Source: Thermoplasmata archaeon (GTDB lineage: Archaea; Thermoplasmatota; Thermoplasmata; Lutacidiplasmatales; UBA184). From it: a stretch of DNA of 6,856 nt. This document shows, piece by piece, positions 1 through 4,743 of the stretch; position 1 is the first letter of the stretch, and every line of letters begins with the position of its first letter. The stretch is from contig JASHQN010000131.1 of the NCBI GenBank assembly GCA_030039135.1, positions 1 to 6,856 on the forward strand, read 5' to 3'. A program made the translations under genes and the position numbers. The notes under the pieces are model-generated. The model worked only from the letters and a program-made list of their open reading frames with translations. It did no database searches and was not told where the DNA came from.

Positions 1-104
1 AGCGCAACGAGCTCTACCTATTGGTCTTTCCCGGGTAGGGGACGACGCGCCCCGCGGCACGAGGTGCTTTAGCCCCCGAGCATCAATGCCCGACGCGGTG
101 GGAG

Positions 105-422
105 ATGTTCTGCGGGATGGTGACGGTCCAGGCGAAGCCGGGCAGGACGGACGAGCTGGTCCAGGCGGGGCTCGACCATGCGAGGGCCCTCCGTCAGCAA
201 CCGGGCTGCGTGGCCGCCTTGGTCCTCGAAGAGCGAGGTACGCGGGCCCAAGTCAACCTCGCCGTCTTCGAGACCGAGGGGGACTTCTCGCGCGCTGTGG
301 AGGCCACTGCGACCATCCTCCGTACCCACCGTCTCGATGAGCTCGTGGAGGGCCCCTCGAGCTTCCGCGCGTTCGACGTCCGGTCACCTCACGCGGGACC
401 ATCTCGTGATTCGACGAGGTAG
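105..422 (+). CDS. Small ABM-like (dimeric alpha/beta barrel) protein
   Basis: This encodes 105 residues. The pattern resembles the antibiotic-biosynthesis-monooxygenase (ABM)/dimeric alpha-beta barrel superfamily. An opening beta strand (MVTVQAKPG) is followed by a helix beginning at TDELVQAG, then a strand after the PGC turn (VAALVLEE). Next come a strand with an NLAVFE core, a second helix (EGDFSRAVEATATIL), and a final short strand (SFRAFDV). Members are usually 90-110 residues, so the length fits. Most form homodimers; many are heme-degrading or quinone-oxidising, but many others have no known role, and no catalytic residue here settles the matter. The last dozen residues (after FDV) look like a non-domain tail. 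The ATG at 105 touches a GGTGGGAG run; the ATG at 117 sits 12 bases from that run and is an equally possible start (101 residues). The next gene is 86 bases downstream on the same strand. The reading frame looks convincing; the family assignment is moderate. Confidence 0.66.
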   Translation: MFCGMVTVQAKPGRTDELVQAGLDHARALRQQPGCVAALVLEERGTRAQVNLAVFETEGDFSRAVEATATILRTHRLDELVEGPSSFRAFDVRSPHAGPSRDSTR

Positions 423-472
423 GCGAACCTTGCGGGCGGAACCGTCCCGCCGTAGGGGCCTCCCCCGAAGGG

Positions 473-478
473 CATAAG
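473..478 (+). promoter_or_regulatory. Weak TATA-like element ahead of the zinc-binding protein gene
   Basis: A short AT-rich CATAAG lies in otherwise GC-rich DNA, centred about 33 bases upstream of the ATG at 509. An archaeal TATA box there would place transcription start at about 500, giving a leader of under 10 bases. There is no good Shine-Dalgarno sequence before 509, which agrees with a near-leaderless message. The element is short and the call is weak. Confidence 0.22.
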
Positions 479-508
479 GCGTGGGTCGCCTACTATCGCG
501 TCGGGCCG

Positions 509-769
509 ATGAACGCGCCGTCGCGCCGGATCGCTTGGATCAGTCCTCCGCCCGAGATTTGCACCCTGTGCAAGGAGCCCCTCGGCGATCCCGCGGAAAC
601 GAGCTCGTGGAACGGCAACCCGGCCCACCGGGACTGCGTACGGATCCACCTGCTTCAGCGGGACCCGGCGTTCCGGGAGACGTCCGACGGCAGTGAGACC
701 CCTGAGGAAGGCGCGGACGCGATCGACGGGATCCTTCCTCGGGACGATGACGAGGCGGACTTCGAGTGA
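509..769 (+). CDS. Small CxxC...HxxC zinc-binding protein, function unknown
   Basis: This encodes 86 residues. The core holds four likely zinc ligands: C18 and C21 (CTLC knuckle), then H40 and C43 (HRDC). The 18-residue gap between the pairs (22-39) holds a WNGNPAHRDC segment. The layout resembles a single zinc finger of the treble-clef or LIM-like kind, in which a small-residue turn (NGNPAH) precedes the second pair. The C-terminal half (from about residue 55) is very acidic, ends DDDEADFE, and is probably disordered. There is no signal peptide or membrane segment, so a cytosolic adaptor or nucleic-acid/protein-binding role is possible, but I do not recognise a named family. It lies between the ABM-like gene and the radical SAM gene on the same strand. 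The radical SAM gene has its own promoter-like element, so the two need not be co-transcribed. Coding status is supported by the clean Cys/His pattern. Confidence 0.74.
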   Translation: MNAPSRRIAWISPPPEICTLCKEPLGDPAETSSWNGNPAHRDCVRIHLLQRDPAFRETSDGSETPEEGADAIDGILPRDDDEADFE

Positions 770-790
770 GCGGGCCAGCCGTGGGGCGCT

Positions 791-806
791 GGTTAAAAAT
801 GGTTAA
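791..806 (+). promoter_or_regulatory. Probable promoter (TATA box) of the radical SAM gene, with a 10-base repeat
   Basis: A sharp AT-rich island (TTAAAAAT at 793-800) stands out from the surrounding GC-rich DNA. It is a good archaeal TATA-box candidate and would place the transcription start at about 820-826, with a leader of roughly 40 bases before the ATG at 867. GGTTAA occurs twice, at 791-796 and 801-806, exactly 10 bases apart (one helical turn), overlapping the TATA-like stretch. That spacing could suit a regulator bound on one DNA face, though in AT-rich sequence it may be chance. Confidence 0.5.
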
Positions 807-817
807 GCATAAGAAGG

Positions 818-843
818 GGGTGTTCGTGGGCGAACGAGTACCC
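818..843 (+). other. Predicted hairpin at the 5' end of the radical SAM transcript
   Basis: GTTCG (822-826) pairs perfectly with CGAAC (831-835) around a TGGG loop. The flanking GGGT (818-821) pairs with ACCC (840-843), leaving GAGT (836-839) as a bulge. The total is nine base pairs. It falls at or just after the predicted transcription start and about 24 bases before the start codon, so it could form in the 5' leader if transcription begins slightly upstream. It does not cover the likely ribosome binding site. It matches no riboswitch class that I recognise. Confidence 0.3.
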
Positions 844-856
844 GTGGACACTGCCC

Positions 857-862
857 GGGGAG
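857..862 (+). promoter_or_regulatory. Ribosome binding site of the radical SAM gene
   Basis: GGGGAG lies four bases before the ATG at 867. The match to an archaeal anti-Shine-Dalgarno sequence is moderate and the spacing is short but usable. It supports 867 as the start and, with the upstream TATA-like box, suggests a leadered message, unlike the leaderless pattern of the divergent pair further right. Confidence 0.4.
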
Positions 863-866
863 TTCC

Positions 867-2459
867 ATGCCAGAAGTTGTAATCACGTGCGACTGGACGA
901 TGATGAGCAACCACCACGGGAAGGAGTTCCTGGGGTTCGGCACCACCACCCCGGCCTACATCATGCCGGAGTCGGTCTACCGTCGGATGTTCTATCCGAC
1001 CATGCCGACCGACGAGAACGGCTACCCGCGGCAAGCCCCGTACGGGATGCGGAAGATCGAAGCGTCGCTCATGGACGCCGGTTTCGACGCCCGGATCGTC
1101 CACCCGAGCTTCCTTTCTAAGTACATGCCGGGCGAGGCGAAGGTCCTCTTGATCTCGGGGCACGACTACTTCGGCCTCAATCCCCCCAGCTCCACGTTCG
1201 GGGGGGTCATGAAAAAGGACCCGCTGAACTGCGTGAATTTCAAGCGGATGCTCACCCAACCTGCGGTCGTCGAGGCGCGTAAGCAAGGCCTGAAGATCAT
1301 CGCAGGAGGGCCGTGCGCCTGGCAACTCTCTCCCTCGACGCGGATGAAGCTGCCGTGGATCCAGGAGTTCCTCGACTCGTTCGGCGGGGTCGACACCGTC
1401 GTCGAGGGCGAGAGCGACCTCTTCGTGCGGGAGATCGTCGCGAAGGCGCTGCGCGACGAGTTCCTGCCACCGCATGTCGTCCTAGCGGCGAAGGAAGCGC
1501 CGAAGGTCGAGCAGATCTCGTCGATCCGATTCCCGAGCGTCAATGGGCTCATCGAGATCGGGCGGGGCTGCTGCCGCGGCTGCTCCTTCTGCTCGGTCAC
1601 GACCCGACCGACCCGGTGGTACCCGCTCGAGAAGATCGAGGAGGAGCTCAAGGTTAACGCCAAGATCGGGGTCCGAAAGGGGATCCTCCACTCGGACGAC
1701 GTCTACTTCTACGGCAGCCCGAACGTGATGCCGCACGAGGAGAAGCTCATCCCGCTCCTCAAGCTCGCGAAGCGCTACTACGAGCAGGTCGGCTGGAGCC
1801 ACGTCGCCATCGCGTCGCTGATGACGAAGCCCAAGCTCCTGTCGAAGTGCGCGGAGGTGCTCGTCGACGACCGTCAGGCGTGGTGGGGCGTCGAGGTCGG
1901 GGTCGAGACCGGCTCGCCGCGTATGATCACCGCCGCGATGCCGGGGAAGGTGGCGCCGTTCAAGGCGTCCCAATGGCCCGAGCTGGTGGTTCAGGCGGCG
2001 GGCCTCATGAACGACAACCACGTCTATCCGGCGTGCACGTTCATCGTCGGGCTCCCGCAGGAGACCGAGGACGACGTGGCCCGCACGATCGACCTCATCG
2101 ACGACCTCTGGGACTTCAAGGCGATCCTCGTGCCGATGTTCTTCGTCCCGCTCGGACACCTCAAGTCCCGGGACTGGTTCCGGCGCGACCGGCTCTCCCC
2201 CCTGCAGGAGGAGCTCCTGAAGCGCGCGTTGACGCACGGCCTCCGGCAATCGCCCCGACTGCTCCGCGACTTCTTCGATTGGGAGGGCAACCACACCCGG
2301 CTCTACCGCACGGCCTTCCGCGGGTTCATCGGGTTCTTGGAGTGGGTGGCGAAGGCCCACGGCCTCTACAGCCCCCCCACCAAGAAGGGTCGCGACATCG
2401 TCGACCCGAACCGCTTCCCGGACCGACTGCCGGTCCCGACGATCCCGGTCCGCGAATAG
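867..2459 (+). CDS. Radical SAM enzyme with degenerate B12-binding-like N-terminal domain
   Basis: This encodes 530 residues. The radical SAM core is clear: C235-x3-C239-x2-C242 (in the stretch GRGCCRGCSFC) would hold the [4Fe-4S] cluster that cleaves S-adenosylmethionine. Further barrel elements are LHSDDVYFYG, VGVETGSPRMI (about 340-352) and FIVGLPQETEDDV (about 391-403). The first 200 residues look like the Rossmann-type B12-binding fold found in cobalamin-type radical SAM proteins: an APYGMRKIEASLMDAGF helix, LLISGHDYFGLNPPSSTF (94-111), IIAGGP (144-149) and VVEGESD (about 176-182). The classical DxHxxG cobalamin ligand motif is absent, so cobalamin, if bound, may lack the usual histidine ligand. 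The N-terminal opening (VVITCDWTMMSNHHGKEFLGFGT) resembles archaeal proteins annotated as B12-binding-domain radical SAM proteins. Substrate is unknown; lipid, cofactor or protein modification at unactivated carbon are all possible, and GDGT-ring-synthase-like relatives deserve comparison. No membrane segment is evident. It ends 3 bases from the converging JAMM gene. Confidence 0.92.
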   Translation: MPEVVITCDWTMMSNHHGKEFLGFGTTTPAYIMPESVYRRMFYPTMPTDENGYPRQAPYGMRKIEASLMDAGFDARIVHPSFLSKYMPGEAKVLLISGHDYFGLNPPSSTFGGVMKKDPLNCVNFKRMLTQPAVVEARKQGLKIIAGGPCAWQLSPSTRMKLPWIQEFLDSFGGVDTVVEGESDLFVREIVAKALRDEFLPPHVVLAAKEAPKVEQISSIRFPSVNGLIEIGRGCCRGCSFCSVTTRPTRWYPLEKIEEELKVNAKIGVRKGILHSDDVYFYGSPNVMPHEEKLIPLLKLAKRYYEQVGWSHVAIASLMTKPKLLSKCAEVLVDDRQAWWGVEVGVETGSPRMITAAMPGKVAPFKASQWPELVVQAAGLMNDNHVYPACTFIVGLPQETEDDVARTIDLIDDLWDFKAILVPMFFVPLGHLKSRDWFRRDRLSPLQEELLKRALTHGLRQSPRLLRDFFDWEGNHTRLYRTAFRGFIGFLEWVAKAHGLYSPPTKKGRDIVDPNRFPDRLPVPTIPVRE

Positions 2460-2462
2460 CCG

Positions 2463-2999
2463 CTACGGTTCGTCCCCGGGCGCCTCGGACGCGTCCGGGT
2501 CGGCGGGGAGCGGCGCGGACGGGCGGGGTCCGCGGTACGGCTCCGGAGGGTTCTCGAGAGGGCCGGACGGCGTTTCGACCACCCGCATCGTCGTCTCCTG
2601 GCCGTTCCCGTCGTAAGCGCGCCACGCCCCTTGCCCGAACGGGGCCCCCAGGATGAAGTGCCGTCGACCCCAGCTCCGGAACAGCCGGAGGTCCGCTTCC
2701 GAAGGTCGGAGCGACCCGGACGGGTGCGAATGGACCGTGCCCGCGACGGAGAGATCGGCGTGGAGCATCCAAAGTTGGAAGTTCGCGTGGCGCCGGCCGG
2801 CGGTCGTTCCGGGGAGGAGGAGGATCTCGCTGATCACGCCGGGAGGGTCGGCGCGCAGCACCCCGCCGAACTCGTTCGGGAACGCGGACCGCGCGCTCGC
2901 GAGCGCGGTGTCGAGCGCTCGGCGCGTGATCGCGGTCGGCGTGTCGCCGAGGCGGGGTCCCCCCGAAGGAAGTTTACGGTGGGGGCGAAAGATCGGCAA
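2463..2999 (-). CDS. JAMM/MPN+ metalloprotease (archaeal Prok-JAB type)
   Basis: This encodes 178 residues. It carries a complete JAMM zinc-protease signature: catalytic E43 (in NEFGGVL), then H90-S-H92, seven residues, S100 and D103 (HSHPSGSLRPSEAD). H90, H92 and D103 would bind zinc, with E43 activating the water. Related archaeal enzymes such as Haloferax HvJAMM1 remove ubiquitin-like SAMP modifiers from proteins, so an isopeptidase/desampylase role is likely by family, though the substrate is unproven. The domain ends at about residue 140; the last 40 residues are proline-rich and acidic and probably disordered. The start is a TTG. It is preferred because the domain's first helix (ITRRALDTALASAR) begins near residue 24, no ATG or GTG lies between, and an excellent Shine-Dalgarno sequence precedes it. 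It is the last gene of the phosphatase-NAD kinase operon, overlapping the NAD kinase end by 26 bases, which suggests translational coupling. Confidence 0.86.
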   Translation of the reverse strand: MPIFRPHRKLPSGGPRLGDTPTAITRRALDTALASARSAFPNEFGGVLRADPPGVISEILLLPGTTAGRRHANFQLWMLHADLSVAGTVHSHPSGSLRPSEADLRLFRSWGRRHFILGAPFGQGAWRAYDGNGQETTMRVVETPSGPLENPPEPYRGPRPSAPLPADPDASEAPGDEP

Positions 3000-3852
3000 G
3001 CTTCGACCCCTCCTCGGCGAACTCCTCGGACCAGGGTAGGATCCGCTTCCCGCGCAGCCGCTGGAAGAACTGCGAACCGAACCGCACGAGCACGGCGCGC
3101 CGCGGGGATCGATAGATCGTGACGGGCGCGGACGGGTCGAGCGGATACTCCGAGTCGCCGTCCGCCACCACGACCGCTCCCGGAGAGGTCTCGACCGGCC
3201 GTAGCTGCACGGTCCGCAGCGGCTCGAGGATCACCGCGCGCGGGTCCGTCCGGAACGGCGCGATCGAGACGAGTACGATCGCATCCACGGCGCTATCGAC
3301 GATCGGGCCGCGCGAGCTGAGCGAGTAGGCGGTCGAACCAGTCGGGCTCGCGACGATGAGCCCGTCCGCCCGCAGCCGGCCGGCGACGTGGCCGTCGAAC
3401 GCGATCTCGAAGAGACCCATCTTCGCCACCGCGGCCGAGTGCACGACGAACTCGTTGGTCGCGTCCGGCAGGGAGCGGCGACCGATCTCGGCAGCGAGCT
3501 TCATCCGCTCCTCGAGAAAGTAGAACCCCCGCAGGAGCCGCTCGATCGCCGAGTCGATCTCCCTCGGCTGGCGCGCCTCGACCTCCGCGAGCACCCCCAC
3601 CGTACCGGCGTTGATCGGTAGGAGCGGCGCCGAGCAGCGACGCAGCGAGTGCAGGAACGTCCCGTCCCCGCCGATCGCGACGAGCACGTCGGGGCTCATC
3701 TTCTCCAACGGAAGGTGCGGAAGCCCCGCTCCAACGCTCCCGATCTCGTCGCTGAGCACGAGCTCGGCGCGATCTTTGGTGAGCTCGACCACGTGGGCGG
3801 CGAGCTCGAGCGCTCCGGGCTTCTCGGGGTGGGCGGTGAGTCCGATCTTCAT
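2974..3852 (-). CDS. nadK: NAD kinase (ATP/polyphosphate-NAD kinase family)
   Basis: This encodes 292 residues. It phosphorylates NAD at the adenosine 2'-hydroxyl to make NADP in the cytosol, and is the only usual route to NADP. Family hallmarks are all present: GGDGT at 61-65 (the catalytic aspartate is D63), the NE dipeptide at 133-134 that contacts the nicotinamide ribose side, ADG at 162-164, and PTGSTAY at 170-176, followed by SLSSRGPIV. The last replaces the more common GGP with RGP. The C-terminal beta-rich domain (about 120-265) is complete and the length is typical for prokaryotic NAD kinases. The ATG start overlaps the stop of the upstream IMPase-like gene in an ATGA arrangement, so translation is probably coupled. 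The tail (FAEEGSKLADLSPPP) overlaps the start of the JAMM gene. The fused Methanocaldococcus protein MJ0917 carries the same two activities in the same order. Confidence 0.96.
   Translation of the reverse strand: MKIGLTAHPEKPGALELAAHVVELTKDRAELVLSDEIGSVGAGLPHLPLEKMSPDVLVAIGGDGTFLHSLRRCSAPLLPINAGTVGVLAEVEARQPREIDSAIERLLRGFYFLEERMKLAAEIGRRSLPDATNEFVVHSAAVAKMGLFEIAFDGHVAGRLRADGLIVASPTGSTAYSLSSRGPIVDSAVDAIVLVSIAPFRTDPRAVILEPLRTVQLRPVETSPGAVVVADGDSEYPLDPSAPVTIYRSPRRAVLVRFGSQFFQRLRGKRILPWSEEFAEEGSKLADLSPPP
3007..3014 (-). promoter_or_regulatory. Strong Shine-Dalgarno sequence for the JAMM gene
   Basis: On the minus strand this reads AGGAGGGG, with seven bases between it and the TTG at 2999. It is the best Shine-Dalgarno match I see in the window and lies inside the NAD kinase coding sequence (codons for EEGS). 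It is the main reason for accepting a TTG start and explains how an internal operon gene with a weak start codon could be translated well. Confidence 0.6.
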
Positions 3853-4658
3853 AGGTAGTCCGCCTCCGCGGCCTCGCGGAACGCGGGGTCGCCCCAGGCG
3901 AACACGCTCGACCGACGCTCGACCTGGAGGGGGAAGGCGTCGAGGCTACGGCCGGTCGCATCCCCCACCCCGCCGCCCGCCTCCAAGAGGATACGGTAGG
4001 CCGCTGCGATGTCCGTCGCCCGGAGGTTCCGCGCCTCGGACCGGTTCTCGAAGAAGTAGCCGTCACCGCTGCCCTGCGCCACCAGGAGCATCTCCTGCGA
4101 CGCGCACCCCAGGGACCGGACCCGCCGGGCCTTCCCCGCCAGGCGGACCGATCGCTCGCTCGCGTTCGCGCCAAGGTTGACGTAGACTGTCTCGCCCCGG
4201 ACGTTCCACGGTCGGGTACGGATCGGCCGCCCATCGCGGAAAGCTCCCCCGCCCCGGGTCGCCCACCAGGTCGTTCCGTGATGGAGGTCACGAACGAGCC
4301 CGACGTCGATCCCCGAGAGGTCCCGGCTGCCCAGGGCCAGCGAGACCGCGTAGAACGGTGCGTTGCGCAGCACGTTGTAGGTGCCGTCGATCGGGTCGAC
4401 GACCAGCGTCCGGTCCCCTCCCCGAGCCACCGGGCCGATCTCCTCGGAAAGGAGGTCCCAGTCGACCCCCTCGCTGTCGAGGACCCGGAGGATCTCCGCC
4501 TCGGCGAGCCGGTCGAGCTCCTCCGTCGGCGTTCCGCTCGCTCCGATCGCCACCACATCGGCGCGGTGGGGCGAGCTGCGCGCGTCCCGCACGACCTGGT
4601 GCACCCGCACGCTCGCTCGGTACAGGATCTCGAGGTCCGCGGTCGCACGCTCGGTCAC
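3849..4658 (-). CDS. Inositol-monophosphatase-family phosphatase, possible NADP phosphatase
   Basis: This encodes 269 residues of the Mg2+-dependent, lithium-sensitive IMPase/FBPase superfamily. Metal-binding motifs are present: SEE at 71-73 (equivalent to the GEE motif), DPIDGTYN at 88-95 with D88 and D91, and D216 in ATDIAAAY, which corresponds to the WDxAAG motif but with threonine in place of tryptophan. An EAGG follows at 226-229. Archaeal members act on inositol 1-phosphate, fructose 1,6-bisphosphate or NADP. The tight coupling to NAD kinase (4-base overlap) and the fused homologue MJ0917, in which this domain is an NADP phosphatase, make NADP a reasonable substrate guess; sequence alone does not decide. 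The start is GTG at 4658. There is no clear Shine-Dalgarno sequence, but a TATA-like stretch is centred about 25 bases upstream, which suggests a leaderless message. It is the first gene of a three-gene operon. Confidence 0.93.
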   Translation of the reverse strand: MTERATADLEILYRASVRVHQVVRDARSSPHRADVVAIGASGTPTEELDRLAEAEILRVLDSEGVDWDLLSEEIGPVARGGDRTLVVDPIDGTYNVLRNAPFYAVSLALGSRDLSGIDVGLVRDLHHGTTWWATRGGGAFRDGRPIRTRPWNVRGETVYVNLGANASERSVRLAGKARRVRSLGCASQEMLLVAQGSGDGYFFENRSEARNLRATDIAAAYRILLEAGGGVGDATGRSLDAFPLQVERRSSVFAWGDPAFREAAEADYL

Positions 4659-4680
4659 GGCGGCGGGACGGGACCGAGGG

Positions 4681-4695
4681 TAATTGACCCTTTTT
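4681..4695 (-). promoter_or_regulatory. TATA/BRE-like promoter of the IMPase-NAD kinase-JAMM operon
   Basis: Read on the minus strand, a purine run (AAAAAGGG, BRE-like) leads into TCAATTA. The AATTA is centred about 25 bases before the GTG at 4658, the spacing expected if transcription starts at the first base of the start codon. Absence of a Shine-Dalgarno sequence there agrees. The AT content is distinctive against the GC-rich background, but the TATA match is imperfect. Confidence 0.42.
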
Positions 4696-4715
4696 CGATG
4701 GCCGCTCGCGTACCC

Positions 4716-4722
4716 TTATCTA
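4716..4722 (+). promoter_or_regulatory. TATA-like box of the beta-CASP nuclease gene (leaderless)
   Basis: TTATCTA is centred 25 bases before the ATG at 4744. This predicts transcription beginning at or next to the start codon. The absence of a Shine-Dalgarno sequence and the family's usual N-terminus both agree with 4744 as the start, rather than the in-frame TTG at 4684, which lies upstream of this box and so would not be on the message. Confidence 0.5.
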
Positions 4723-4743
4723 GGCGATTCGCTCGGGCCGGTG

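Noticed and set aside
1..38. Possible 3' end of an upstream gene (RNELYLLVFPG then TAG in frame 3)
   Set aside because: Eleven codons with several uncommon for this GC-rich genome (CTA, TTG) cannot be supported as coding; the alternative minus-strand readings are no better.
540..2360. Two long minus-strand frames (540-1475 and 1482-2360) opposite the radical SAM gene
   Set aside because: Both are antisense to a clear radical SAM enzyme, show low-complexity Arg/Glu/Val composition, and have no motif.
3293..4648. 451-codon minus-strand open frame across NAD kinase and IMPase
   Set aside because: It is a shadow in another frame; the translation is arginine/serine-rich with no domain, while both true genes have intact catalytic motifs.
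4684..4743. Extension of the nuclease gene to an in-frame TTG at 4684
   Set aside because: The added 20 residues have no counterpart in the family, precede the predicted promoter, and lie upstream of the natural FLGGASEIG start of the fold.
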